Source: Pseudomonas kermanshahensis
GTDB lineage: Bacteria > Pseudomonadota > Gammaproteobacteria > Pseudomonadales > Pseudomonadaceae
Reading direction: 5' to 3'
DNA: 64,000 nt
Assembly: GCF_014269205.2 (NCBI RefSeq)
Contig: NZ_JABWRY020000003.1
Span: 110,626-174,625 of the forward strand
Shown: positions 44,754-53,575 of the stretch, in pieces
Position numbering within the stretch: position 1 is the first letter of the stretch
Layout: the number at the start of each line of letters is the position of its first letter
Made by a program: the position numbers and the translations under genes
Notes under the pieces: model-generated
The model's input: only the letters and a program-made list of their open reading frames with translations
What the model was told of the DNA's origin: nothing
The model's database searches: none

Positions 44754-45701
44754 TTATTGCGCCAGCTTGGCCTTGGCCGCCTCAAGGCCGGGTTTGCCAT
44801 CAACGGTGGTAACGCCCGCCAGCCAGGTATCCAGCTTGCCGGGGTTGTCTTTAAGCCACTTTTTGGCGGCTGCTTCGGGTTTCATCTTGTCGTCCAGGAC
44901 ATAGCCCATCATGGTGCTTTCATCCTTGAGCTCGAACGACAGGTTCTTGAGCAGTTGGCCAACGTTGCTGCATTCCTGCACGTAACCCTTGCGGGTGTTG
45001 GTCAATACGGTTGCCTTGCCGAATTCGGGGCCGAAAAAATCATCCCCGCCGGTGAGGTACTGCATCTTGAAGCGGGTGTTCATCGGGTGCGGTTCCCAGC
45101 CTAGGAACACCACCGACTCGCCGCGTTTTTGCGCCCGGTCGACCTGCGACAGCATGCCGGCCTCGCTCGACTGCACGATTTTGAAGCCGGCGTCCTTCAG
45201 GCCGAAGGCGTTCTTGTCGATCATGCTCTGGATGGTACGGTTGCCGTCGTTACCCGGCTCGATGCCGTAGATCTTGCCGTCCAGTTCTTTCTTGAACTTG
45301 GGAATGTCGCTGAAATCCTTCAGGCCCTTGTCATACAGCGCCTGGGGCACGGCCAAGGTGTACTTGGCGTTTTCCAGGTTGGCGCGCACGGTCTCGACGG
45401 TGCCGGCATCGCGGTACTGCTTGATGTCGTTCTCCATGGTCGGCATCCAGTTGCCGAGAAACACGTCCAGGTCCTTGCCGGTGGCCAGCGACTTATAGGT
45501 CACCGGTACCGAGATCATGGTGGTGTGGGTCTTGTAACCCAGGGCTTCGAGCACAACGCTTGTGGTGGCTGTCGTCACCGTGATGTCGGTCCAGCCGACA
45601 TCGGAGAAACGTACCGTCTGGCACTGCTCAGGCTCGGCGGCCTGGGCCAGCAGCGGGGTGGACAACAACGCAACCAACAACAGCGAGGGTGAACCTTTCA
45701 T
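44754..45701 (-). CDS. cbcX: choline/betaine-binding periplasmic protein
   Basis: 315 aa. Signal peptide MKGSPSLLLVALLSTPLLAQAAE. OpuAC/ChoX-type protein: CQTVRFSDVGWTDITVTTATTSVVLEALGYKT, DVFLGNWMPTMENDI, GIEPGNDGNRTIQSMIDKN, VFLGWEPHPMN. The Trp-rich pockets cage the trimethylammonium group. First gene of cbcXWV, divergent from the serine dehydratase. Confidence 0.93.
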   Translation of the reverse strand: MKGSPSLLLVALLSTPLLAQAAEPEQCQTVRFSDVGWTDITVTTATTSVVLEALGYKTHTTMISVPVTYKSLATGKDLDVFLGNWMPTMENDIKQYRDAGTVETVRANLENAKYTLAVPQALYDKGLKDFSDIPKFKKELDGKIYGIEPGNDGNRTIQSMIDKNAFGLKDAGFKIVQSSEAGMLSQVDRAQKRGESVVFLGWEPHPMNTRFKMQYLTGGDDFFGPEFGKATVLTNTRKGYVQECSNVGQLLKNLSFELKDESTMMGYVLDDKMKPEAAAKKWLKDNPGKLDTWLAGVTTVDGKPGLEAAKAKLAQ

Positions 45702-46154
45702 GGATGGACTCCTGTGATTTTGTCTTCGGGTTCGCGTGGGTCGCCGGGCGTTCTGAAGGTCCGGTCGACCAGGCCTGCAGAGGGCAGGTTGCGTGGCCGT
45801 GCTATACGAGTCGCTTTTGATAATCCTCCAGCGCCGGGCAATCGCCTACTGGTGGGGTCGTATCCAGTACGGAACGGGTCGTATCCAGTACTGGCGATGT
45901 CGCATATGGATTTTTCCACCCCCTCGGCCGCGTTTTTGCGTCACCAGGCCGCTGGAAAACGGCGTGAAGACGGCCGTACCTCAGGTAAAAACAGCACGGC
46001 GCAGGTGGACAAAACTACGTCGGTTGCAGACGGCGAAGGGGTAGGCAAAAGGCCGATGATGCGTGCATTCATGGCGGCTCGCAGCTTCAGCCTAGCAGTT
46101 GCCCCGCCCTGCGCATGGCGCGCAGAGACAAGCCCAGCAAGAGGTGATTCGACA
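45702..46154. other. divergent control region of cbcXWV and the serine dehydratase
   Basis: 453 bp. Carries the tandem 16-bp repeat at 45855-45891. The dehydratase frame stays open back to 45714, but the conserved start is at 46155. Confidence 0.5.
45855..45891 (+). promoter_or_regulatory. tandem 16-bp repeat, candidate GbdR operator
   Basis: GGGTCGTATCCAGTAC occurs exactly twice, 21 bp apart start to start (two helical turns), with a weaker GTCGCATATGG copy after it. The spacing fits an AraC-family dimer. GbdR is encoded 2 kb away and controls these genes in P. aeruginosa. Confidence 0.5.
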
Positions 46155-47531
46155 ATGGCCATCAGCGTGTTCGACCTGTTCAAGATTGGTGTCGGGCCCT
46201 CCAGCTCCCACACCGTTGGCCCCATGCGGGCTGGCGCTCTGTTTGTGCAGGGGCTGCGCGAGCGCGGCGAACTGGAGCAGGTAAAACGGGTCGAGGTGCG
46301 GCTGTATGGTTCGCTCTCGGCCACCGGCATCGGCCACGGCACCGACAACGCCACCATCATGGGCCTGATGGGCGAGTGGCCGGACGCCATCGACCCCACC
46401 CAGATCGTCCCTCGCATCGCCGACCTGCGCGAAACCAACACCCTGCTGCTGGCCGGCCGCCTGCCCATCGAGTTTGTCTGGGCCCGCGACATGCTGTTGC
46501 TGGACGAGAACCTGCCGTACCACCCCAACGCCATGACCTTGATCGCCGAAGGCGCGCAAGGCGAGCTGCACCGCGACACCTACTACTCGGTGGGCGGTGG
46601 CTTTGTGGTCGATGCCGCGCAGGCCGCCAGCGGTGTGCTGGACGCCGACCAGACCGTATTGCCCTACGACTTCAACAGTGCCGCCGAGCTGCTGCAACTG
46701 TGCAAGCAAAACGACCTCAGCGTGTCGCAATTGATGATGGCCAACGAGAAGGTCTGGCGCAGCGAGGAAGAGATCCACGCCGGCCTGCAGAAGCTCTGGC
46801 AAGCCATGCAGGAGTGCGTCACCAACGGCCTGAAATACGAAGGCACGCTGCCCGGCGGCCTCAACGTACGGCGCCGCGCTGCCAAGCTGCACCGCAGCTT
46901 GCAAGAGATCGGCAAGCCCAACGTGATCGGCTCGACCATGAGCGCCATGGAGTGGGTCAACCTGTTCGCCCTGGCGGTCAACGAAGAAAACGCCGCCGGC
47001 GGGCGCATGGTGACCGCGCCCACCAACGGCGCTGCGGGCATCATCCCGGCGGTGCTGCATTACTACATGCGCTTCAGTGATGTGGTGGATGAGTCGAACG
47101 TGACCGACTTCTTCCTCGGAGCGGCAGCGGTCGGCATCCTGTGCAAGAAGAACGCTTCGATTTCCGGCGCCGAAGTCGGCTGCCAGGGCGAGGTGGGATC
47201 GGCCTGTGCCATGGCGGCGGCAGGCCTTGCGCAAGTGTTGGGGGCGACACCGCCACAATTGGAAAACGCAGCCGAAATCGCTTTGGAACACAACCTTGGC
47301 CTGACCTGCGACCCGGTCGGTGGCCTGGTGCAGGTGCCGTGCATCGAGCGCAACGCGATTGCCGCAGTGAAGGCGATCAACGCGGTGCAGATGGCCCTGC
47401 GCGGCGACGGCGAACACTTCATTTCCCTCGACCAGGTGATCCGCACCATGCGTGACACCGGCGCCGACATGCACGACAAGTACAAAGAGACCTCGCGCGG
47501 CGGCTTGGCGGTCAGCGCCATCGAATGCTGA
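46155..47531 (+). CDS. sdaB: L-serine dehydratase (single-chain, iron-sulfur)
   Basis: 458 aa from MAISVFDLFKIGVGPSSSHTVGPMRAG, with GAGGTG about 8 bp upstream. The SSSHTVGP motif opens the beta domain. The catalytic half has APTNGAAGIIPAVLHYY and the cluster region CKKNASISGAEVGCQGEVGSAC...CDPVGGLVQVPC. Deaminates serine to pyruvate, the last step from glycine betaine-derived glycine via serine. Placement between cbc genes and gbdR matches the choline regulon of P. aeruginosa. Confidence 0.93.
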   Translation: MAISVFDLFKIGVGPSSSHTVGPMRAGALFVQGLRERGELEQVKRVEVRLYGSLSATGIGHGTDNATIMGLMGEWPDAIDPTQIVPRIADLRETNTLLLAGRLPIEFVWARDMLLLDENLPYHPNAMTLIAEGAQGELHRDTYYSVGGGFVVDAAQAASGVLDADQTVLPYDFNSAAELLQLCKQNDLSVSQLMMANEKVWRSEEEIHAGLQKLWQAMQECVTNGLKYEGTLPGGLNVRRRAAKLHRSLQEIGKPNVIGSTMSAMEWVNLFALAVNEENAAGGRMVTAPTNGAAGIIPAVLHYYMRFSDVVDESNVTDFFLGAAAVGILCKKNASISGAEVGCQGEVGSACAMAAAGLAQVLGATPPQLENAAEIALEHNLGLTCDPVGGLVQVPCIERNAIAAVKAINAVQMALRGDGEHFISLDQVIRTMRDTGADMHDKYKETSRGGLAVSAIEC

Positions 47532-47561
47532 TGCGCTAATCACGCGCTGCTTGTTACCACG

Positions 47562-47586
47562 ACGCCCCACTATGGGGCGTTTGTGC
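47562..47586 (+). terminator. likely terminator of sdaB
   Basis: ACGCCCCA / TGGGGCGT, 3-nt loop, followed by a short TTTG; weak U-tract. Confidence 0.55.
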
Positions 47587-47627
47587 ATGACCGGCCGTCA
47601 GATGTCGCGATGAGTGTGGGCATTGTC

Positions 47628-47678
47628 GGTGACACTTAAGAGTGTCGTTTCTGGGCAACCCACCAGGCACGTGTCACC
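47628..47678. promoter_or_regulatory. nested GACAC/GTGTC inverted repeats upstream of gbdR
   Basis: GGTGACAC (47628-47635) pairs with GTGTCACC (47671-47678), and GACACT-TAAG-AGTGTC lies inside. About 150 bp upstream of the sigma-54 promoter, a position expected for an enhancer-binding protein. Confidence 0.35.
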
Positions 47679-47810
47679 AAAGTGCTCAGCAGTTACAAGG
47701 AGCGCGCCTAGCACGGCGGTTCCAGAAGTTCGGTCAGCTCGCACCGAAGGCCCTGATTTGCCGAGTTAAGGCGTCGTTTTCAGGTTTTTTCGGATAGCCG
47801 TTCAATTTCA

Positions 47811-47824
47811 GGCACGGCGTTTGC
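47811..47824 (+). promoter_or_regulatory. gbdR: sigma-54 promoter of gbdR
   Basis: GGCACG-GCGT-TTGC matches the -24/-12 consensus core TGGCACG-N4-TTGC at all positions except the leading T. It lies 103 bp before the gbdR start. NtrC/CbrB-type control of gbdR is described for P. aeruginosa (from memory). Confidence 0.7.
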
Positions 47825-47926
47825 GTTGAGATTGGCAACAAGCCCCTACCTACGAAGAAGGGGCCATAACAAAAAAATCAGTGCCCGCCTGAGGCACACC
47901 CTGCATTTGTGTGAGGAGAAATCGCG

Positions 47927-49033
47927 ATGACGTCGTACACCTCCGGGAATCCAACCCAGAACCGCACAGCTCCCCAGTCCATCGGGTTTCTTCTACTGGA
48001 CAACTTCACCCTGATTTCCCTGGCGTCGGCGGTCGAGCCGCTGCGCATGGCCAACCAGCTTTCCGGCCGCGAGCTGTACCGCTGGCACACCCTGACCGTC
48101 GATGGCGGCCAGGTCTGGGCCAGTGATGGCCTGCAGATCACCCCCGACGCGGCCATGCACAATGCGCCGCCGATCGACACCGTGATTGTCTGCGGTGGTG
48201 TCGGCATTCAGCGCACCGTTACCCGTGAACACGTGACCTGGCTGCAGGCGCAGGCTCGCCAGTCGCGGCGCCTGGGCGCGGTGTGCACCGGCAGCTGGGC
48301 ACTGGCCTGTGCCGGGCTGCTCGACGGCTTCGATTGCAGCGTGCACTGGGAGTGCCTGGCTGCCATGCAGGAGGCCTACCCACGGGTCAACATGAGCACC
48401 CGCCTGTTCACCCTCGACCGCAACCGCTTCACCAGCTCCGGTGGCACCGCGCCGCTGGACATGATGCTGCACCTGATCAGCCGCGATCACGGCCGTGAAC
48501 TGTCGGCGGCGATCTCCGAAATGTTTGTCTACGAGCGCATTCGCAACGAGCAAGACCACCAGCGCGTGCCGCTCAAGCACATGCTTGGCACCAACCAGCC
48601 GAAGCTGCAGGAAATCGTCGCGCTGATGGAGGCCAACCTGGAAGAGCCGATCGACCTCGACGAACTGGCGGTGTATGTGTCGGTGTCGCGGCGCCAGCTC
48701 GAGCGCTTGTTCCAGAAGTACCTGCACTGCTCGCCGTCGCGCTATTACCTGAAGCTGCGCCTGATCCGCGCGCGGCAGTTGCTGAAGCAGACGCCGATGT
48801 CGATCATCGAAGTGGCCTCGGTGTGCGGCTTCGTCTCTACCCCGCACTTCTCCAAGTGCTACCGCGAGTATTTCGGCATTCCGCCGCGTGATGAGCGCGT
48901 GGGCTCCAACACTGCCCAGCAGGTGGCGATGATGCCGATCCCGCAGGCCATGACCCTGTCGCCGCACAGCGGGCCGATGGCGGCCCTGAGCCAGGCACGC
49001 AACGAGTCGACGTTCGCCAGCGTAAGGCTCTGA
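47927..49033 (+). CDS. gbdR: GlxA-family regulator of glycine betaine catabolism
   Basis: 368 aa with a strong GAGGAG site. N-terminal DJ-1/PfpI-like ligand domain (SIGFLLLDNFTLISLASAVEPLRMAN; LGAVCTGSWALACAGLLDG retains the Cys). C-terminal AraC helix-turn-helix pair (LDELAVYVSVSRRQLERLFQKYL; SIIEVASVCGFVSTPHFSKCYREYFG). Senses glycine betaine and dimethylglycine and activates cbc, gbc, dgc and serine genes. A longer tail than CdhR (about 35 residues). Confidence 0.93.
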   Translation: MTSYTSGNPTQNRTAPQSIGFLLLDNFTLISLASAVEPLRMANQLSGRELYRWHTLTVDGGQVWASDGLQITPDAAMHNAPPIDTVIVCGGVGIQRTVTREHVTWLQAQARQSRRLGAVCTGSWALACAGLLDGFDCSVHWECLAAMQEAYPRVNMSTRLFTLDRNRFTSSGGTAPLDMMLHLISRDHGRELSAAISEMFVYERIRNEQDHQRVPLKHMLGTNQPKLQEIVALMEANLEEPIDLDELAVYVSVSRRQLERLFQKYLHCSPSRYYLKLRLIRARQLLKQTPMSIIEVASVCGFVSTPHFSKCYREYFGIPPRDERVGSNTAQQVAMMPIPQAMTLSPHSGPMAALSQARNESTFASVRL

Positions 49034-49040
49034 AACAGAG

Positions 49041-49140
49041 CCGGCCTCTTCGCGGGGCAAGCCCGCTCCCACACGTACAGCACTGAATTCGAAAGCAGCG
49101 CGATACCTGTGGGAGCGGGCTTGCCCGCGAAGAGGCCGGT
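49041..49140. repeat. REP doublet
   Basis: Inverted pair of CCGGCCTCTTCGCGGGGCAAGCCCGCTCCCACA-type elements between the convergent gbdR and 49155 genes. Confidence 0.88.
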
Positions 49141-49154
49141 GCAGGATTAATCAG

Positions 49155-49412
49155 TCAGGTGCGCTTGCTGAACTGTGCCAGCGCAGGCAAAAGCTGTTTG
49201 TCGATCGCCTGTCGCACCGCCGGCAATATGGTCGCGCTGCCGGTATACATCTGCTCGACCATGCCCTTCAGCGCCTTTGCATTGGGCTCGGTCAGCCCAC
49301 GCACCACCGCCTCGCAGGCCTGCTCGGCGCTGGCCCCGGCGGGGATGTCGAAACCGCGCGCGCGCAGGTGGCCGGCGAGGTCGTCCTGGTCAATCAAATC
49401 CGCATGCATCAT
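49155..49412 (-). CDS. small hypothetical protein (85 aa)
   Basis: Starts MMHADLIDQDDLAGHLRARGFD after AGGGA at about 8 bp; the open frame continues 64 codons upstream through the intergenic region and is rejected. Helical, soluble, family not recognised. Conserved-looking ending PALAQFSKRT. Separates the gbdR unit from the metalloproteases. Confidence 0.7.
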   Translation of the reverse strand: MMHADLIDQDDLAGHLRARGFDIPAGASAEQACEAVVRGLTEPNAKALKGMVEQMYTGSATILPAVRQAIDKQLLPALAQFSKRT

Positions 49413-49590
49413 GGCTGTTGTCCCTTTTATCGCTAAGCGAGTGCTGCTGTGATTTACGACCGATTCTGTGTCCACCGCGACAGGCCCGCAAGGGCAGAAT
49501 GTCGCAATGGCTGCTTTGGCTAAGAACAGGTCGTTTACGGCTAAATCACCCGCCCCTGAAGTGCGCACACTCAAGCCATCTACCGCAACG

Positions 49591-49676
49591 GAGGGTTTGG
49601 TCACCCTCGCTCGTGCACAGTGGATGTTGCTCGCTCTTGGCCCCGGATGCTCACGGCTTTCCGGGGTTATTTTTTT
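49591..49676 (+). terminator. hairpin pair ending in a T-run ahead of the metalloprotease
   Basis: GAGGGT/ACCCTC hairpin at 49591-49608, then CCCCGG/CCGGGG at 49641-49666 followed by TTATTTTTTT. Oriented for plus-strand transcripts, yet no plus-strand gene precedes it within 500 bp. It could end a small RNA or act as an attenuator in the protease leader. Confidence 0.5.
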
Positions 49677-49769
49677 CTCCCTAGCTGCCGTTTCCCTAGC
49701 GACTCTACGAGTAGGCGGTCGCGGCGTCAGCTGATTAATTCAGTTCCTCTATGCCACAGGAACTGAACC

Positions 49770-51668
49770 ATGAAACAGATGCTGTCCAAAACCTGCCTAA
49801 TGGGGGCGGGGCTGTTGTTCTCCTCGCTCTGCTATGCCTCATCGCCCTCTCCCCAACTCTTCTCGTTCGAGCAGCGCCACAGTGCCCTGCAAACGAAGCC
49901 TGCGGGTTATATGCGGACCTTGCTAGGCGACCCTGCTAACAAAGACGTCGTGCTGGTCGATGTGAAGCCGGCGCTCATCAGCAACGATACAAGCACATTG
50001 GCAATCACCCTGCCAGACGGCAAGACGGCGACTTTTAACCTGGAAACTTACAGTGCCCTGCCCGAGGGGCTGGAAGGTTGGGTGGGTTACAAACCGTCGG
50101 CTGTGAAATCGAAATCTGCCTCGGAGCTCAAGTTTGACCCGCTGTACTACCTGTCGATTGTGCGCCAAGGCGATCAGCTGGTAGGGGAGATCATGGTCGA
50201 CGGGCAGCGTTACCGTTTGGAGTATGTGAGCCCGGGTCAACATGCCCTTGTCACGATCGATGAAGCCAAGCTTGCGCCCCTGGATGCCCTCCCAGAGGCT
50301 AAGGCGGTAGCAGCGCAAGTGGCGAGTGTTCAGCCCCAAGCCACCTCTGAGCACAGCACCATCCGCCTGATGTTCGTTACCACCCAACAATCGAGGGCCA
50401 AGTACCCCAACCCCCGACTGACCTTGAATCAAGCGTTGCAAGACGTGAATCAGACCATGAAGAACAGCAAGGTCAACATCACCTTTGAGTTGGCCGGCAT
50501 CTACGATGCCAATTACGATGAGTCGGGCAAGGAATATTCGAAGTTGCTCAACGATGTAACCTACTACATGAAAGACGTGGCGCAGGCCCGGGACGGGATG
50601 CTGGCGGACCTGGTCTCCATGATCGTGGTTAATAACGCCCTGTGTGGCGGCGGAAAGTTTGGGCCCTCGAAAGCCGCTGGGTTTACTGCGGTGACGTGCT
50701 TGTCTTCGCTGGCTCATGAAATTGGCCACAACTTCGGTATGGTGCACAACTCGGGTGGCGCAAGGACACCGTCATACATACATGGCTACCGCTGGAATCA
50801 GGGCCTCTTACCCTTCCGTACGCAAATGTCTTATGAATGCACAGGCCGCTCTTGCCCGCGCATTGCATACTTCTCCAATCCGCGCCTGAGCTACGCTGGC
50901 GTTCCCATGGGGACCGTCAAGGACAATGACGTTGCACGCGCATTGAATGAGCGACGTAGCATCGTAGAGAATTTTTATCCCTCTCCAGCGAACGCCGCCA
51001 AGATTACCTTGTTCGAGCAATCTCGATTCCAGGGCAAGCGTTGCGAAATGTACCTCCAGAAGGGAAGCGTTACACCCCTGAAAGACAGCCTTTGTCGGTC
51101 ACTGACCACCTCCCGCTCCGCTAAAATCGAAAATTTCCAGGCCGGCAACACGGTGTGCTTGCGTAATACGGATGACTCCAGGAACCGCTGCTTTACGGGG
51201 GCTTATACAGGTGATTTCGAAATCAATAACTTTGACCTCGATTCGGCTTGGCCGGGCGAGCTGAAGCGCAGCGTAAAAGGCTGGCCGATGAATGGGTCGG
51301 TGACCCAAGTCACTTACGAGAAAGCCGGTGACACCTTCGTTCGGCTTTATGCGCAAGAGGACTTCAAGAGCCCGCTCTGCACGGTTGCAATAGGGGAGGG
51401 GAAAACTGTGACCCTGAACACCGAAGGCCAATGCCCCTCCACTGTTGGCAGGTCCCGTTCTGCCCAGGTGCTGGGTTTCGATGGCAGCCAGGTATGTTTC
51501 ACCAACGCAGACGCCAAGAGAATGCACTGTTACAGCGGCCAGTATCAGGGCGATTTCAGCATTCGAAACTATGACACCAGCAACCTGAATTTACCCAAAG
51601 GCCTGGCGGCTACCCGAAGCGGCTACATGAACAGTAATGCTTATCGGATTTCGAAGGGCGTGGAGTAA
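49770..51668 (+). CDS. secreted metzincin zinc metalloprotease
   Basis: 632 aa with AGGAAC site. Signal peptide (MKQMLSKTCLMGAGLLFSSLCYASS). A pro-like beta domain (residues 30-170) contains LPDGKTATFNLETYSALPEGLEGWVGY. The catalytic domain (195-405) has H316-E-x-x-H320-x-x-G323-x-x-H326 and the Met-turn FRTQMSYEC (M353). The C-terminal 220 residues hold repeated cysteine-containing beta units (ITLFEQSRFQGKRCEMYL; RLYAQEDFKSPLCTV), resembling beta/gamma-crystallin-type or binding modules. Reprolysin-like (M12-type). Probably released to act on host or environmental proteins. Paralogue of the next gene. Confidence 0.85.
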   Translation: MKQMLSKTCLMGAGLLFSSLCYASSPSPQLFSFEQRHSALQTKPAGYMRTLLGDPANKDVVLVDVKPALISNDTSTLAITLPDGKTATFNLETYSALPEGLEGWVGYKPSAVKSKSASELKFDPLYYLSIVRQGDQLVGEIMVDGQRYRLEYVSPGQHALVTIDEAKLAPLDALPEAKAVAAQVASVQPQATSEHSTIRLMFVTTQQSRAKYPNPRLTLNQALQDVNQTMKNSKVNITFELAGIYDANYDESGKEYSKLLNDVTYYMKDVAQARDGMLADLVSMIVVNNALCGGGKFGPSKAAGFTAVTCLSSLAHEIGHNFGMVHNSGGARTPSYIHGYRWNQGLLPFRTQMSYECTGRSCPRIAYFSNPRLSYAGVPMGTVKDNDVARALNERRSIVENFYPSPANAAKITLFEQSRFQGKRCEMYLQKGSVTPLKDSLCRSLTTSRSAKIENFQAGNTVCLRNTDDSRNRCFTGAYTGDFEINNFDLDSAWPGELKRSVKGWPMNGSVTQVTYEKAGDTFVRLYAQEDFKSPLCTVAIGEGKTVTLNTEGQCPSTVGRSRSAQVLGFDGSQVCFTNADAKRMHCYSGQYQGDFSIRNYDTSNLNLPKGLAATRSGYMNSNAYRISKGVE

Positions 51669-51866
51669 CACCGCTACCGTGACCGAACATCTGACCCCGG
51701 CGGCGTAAGCCCCTGGGGTTGTTGTTCATTGGCTACCGGCGTTCCGGGGGCATTTATTGCCCGTCATTCGCTGTTTTGTATGCGGTTACCTGACATTTCT
51801 GCCAGGTGACGAGCCTGCGTGACACCTGCTCTGCTATAGGCGATGGACTTCCAGAGGGGCGGAATC

Positions 51867-53507
51867 ATGAAAATATTTGCCTATAGGGCATGGCTCGCCA
51901 TAGCCGGGTGCGCGTTGCTCGCGGCTTGCTCGTCATCGACACCGCGAGAGAGCGGAACTTCAAGCGCGGTTACGCAATTGTTCACGCTTGAACCCACCCC
52001 AGATCGCAGTACGCTTCAGAAAACAGCCACGGGGTATCTGGCTACTCTGTTGGCGAACCCAGCTAACGACGAAATTACGCTGGTTGACGTCAGTGCGGAG
52101 CTGATCAGCAACAGCACTCAACATTTGGCAGTGACATTGCCCGATGGTAAAACAGCCCAATTCAACCTGCGCGACTTTAATTCAATGGCCGGTGGTTACG
52201 AAGGCTGGGTGGGTTATAGACGTTCGGCGTGGAAGCTGAATCACCCTTCACCTGCTGAGATCGATTTCGACCCTCGCTATTACCTGTCGATCGTGCGCCA
52301 CGGCACCCAGTTGGTCGGTAACTTGATCGTGGATGGCCAGCGCTATCAACTGGAATACCTCGGAGGCAGACAGCATGCGTTAATAAAGATTGACGGTTCG
52401 AAGTTGCCGCCTGAAGACAGTCAACCTCCACAGGGGCATGCAAGTGAAGTATCGACAGTCAAGACCAACCTACCGCCGAAATCAGCACACAGTACGATCA
52501 GGTTGCTGTTTGTCACTACCAATCAGGCCCGTGCTAAGAATCCAAACTACCGCGCCGCGCTGACCCTTGGATTGCAGGATGCCAATCAGATCACAAAAAA
52601 TAGCCAGGTCGCTATAACGTATGAGTTAGCCGGTTTTATGGACGCTAATCACGATGAGACCGGCAAAGATTTTGTCACGCTTCTCAATGATCTGACGTAC
52701 CGGATGCCGGAGGTGAAAGTTGTGCGGGATCGGGTGCGTGCTGATCTCGTCTCGATGTTAGTGACCAATAACGAGCAGTGTGGTGGCGGTAAACCAGGCC
52801 CAGAAAAACATTTAGGTTTTACGGCAATCTATTGCATCCCTTCATTGTCGCACGAGATCGGTCATAACTTTAGTATGACCCATAGCTGGGACGGTGTGAG
52901 TAATGCCTACACGCATGGATATCAGTATAAACCTGCGTCGGGCTCCCTCAGGTTCCGCACGCAGATGGCTGGCGAGTGCAGCCCGGCCTGCCCTCGGCAA
53001 TTGTTCTTCTCCAATCCACGCTTGAGTTATCAAGGGCAAGCTCTGGGTACGGTAGCGAACCATGATGTTGCTAGAGCGATGAATGAACGCAGAGAAACGG
53101 TTGAGAATTTCTACCCTCCTTTTACGGGTAAGAGAATCAGGAGTGTCGAACGCGCCAAATTAGGGCTTCCAGCCTGCTTGACGGTCACATCAAGGGGTGC
53201 GCTGACTTTTGCGGATTGCGGAAATATCAGTGAAGGTGATTTTTGGTACTGGAACAACAATGCGCTGACGACCATTCGCGTCCAGCAAGGCGATATTTTA
53301 TCATGCCTTCAATGGACGGCAAATGGTGAGGCGGCAGGCATGGGTGCATGCTCAGGTCTGCGTTCAAACTTTAGTTTTGCGGGGGGGGTGATTAAGTTTT
53401 CAGCCTTGGGTATCTCCAACTGCATGGAAGGTAATGGAAGAAGCGCCAGCCCTAAATTCAGCTATTGTTATGACAGAGATGATGCTCGATGGGAAACTAT
53501 ACCCTGA
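51867..53507 (+). CDS. lipoprotein metzincin metalloprotease
   Basis: 546 aa from MKIFAYRAWLAIAGCALLAACSSS (GAGGGG upstream). Lipobox LAAC puts a lipid on Cys21. Pro-like domain and catalytic domain parallel the previous gene. Zinc motif H329-E-I-G-H333-N-F-S336-M-T-H339 has Ser where metzincins have Gly; Met-turn FRTQMAGEC (M367) is kept. The C-terminal 120 residues (CLTVTSRGALTFADCG, FWYWNNNALTTIRVQQGDILSCLQW) look like a ricin-type beta-trefoil, not the neighbour's module. Lower GC than surrounding host genes. Confidence 0.85.
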   Translation: MKIFAYRAWLAIAGCALLAACSSSTPRESGTSSAVTQLFTLEPTPDRSTLQKTATGYLATLLANPANDEITLVDVSAELISNSTQHLAVTLPDGKTAQFNLRDFNSMAGGYEGWVGYRRSAWKLNHPSPAEIDFDPRYYLSIVRHGTQLVGNLIVDGQRYQLEYLGGRQHALIKIDGSKLPPEDSQPPQGHASEVSTVKTNLPPKSAHSTIRLLFVTTNQARAKNPNYRAALTLGLQDANQITKNSQVAITYELAGFMDANHDETGKDFVTLLNDLTYRMPEVKVVRDRVRADLVSMLVTNNEQCGGGKPGPEKHLGFTAIYCIPSLSHEIGHNFSMTHSWDGVSNAYTHGYQYKPASGSLRFRTQMAGECSPACPRQLFFSNPRLSYQGQALGTVANHDVARAMNERRETVENFYPPFTGKRIRSVERAKLGLPACLTVTSRGALTFADCGNISEGDFWYWNNNALTTIRVQQGDILSCLQWTANGEAAGMGACSGLRSNFSFAGGVIKFSALGISNCMEGNGRSASPKFSYCYDRDDARWETIP

Positions 53508-53575
53508 CCGTCTAAAATGTATATTAGGGAACAGGTGGGGCTGCGGTACCTGGTTTGGACTTCGCCCCACCTGCA

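Noticed and set aside
45714..46154. 147-codon N-terminal extension of the serine dehydratase
   Set aside because: Conserved start and ribosome site are at 46155; the extension covers the promoter region and tandem repeats.
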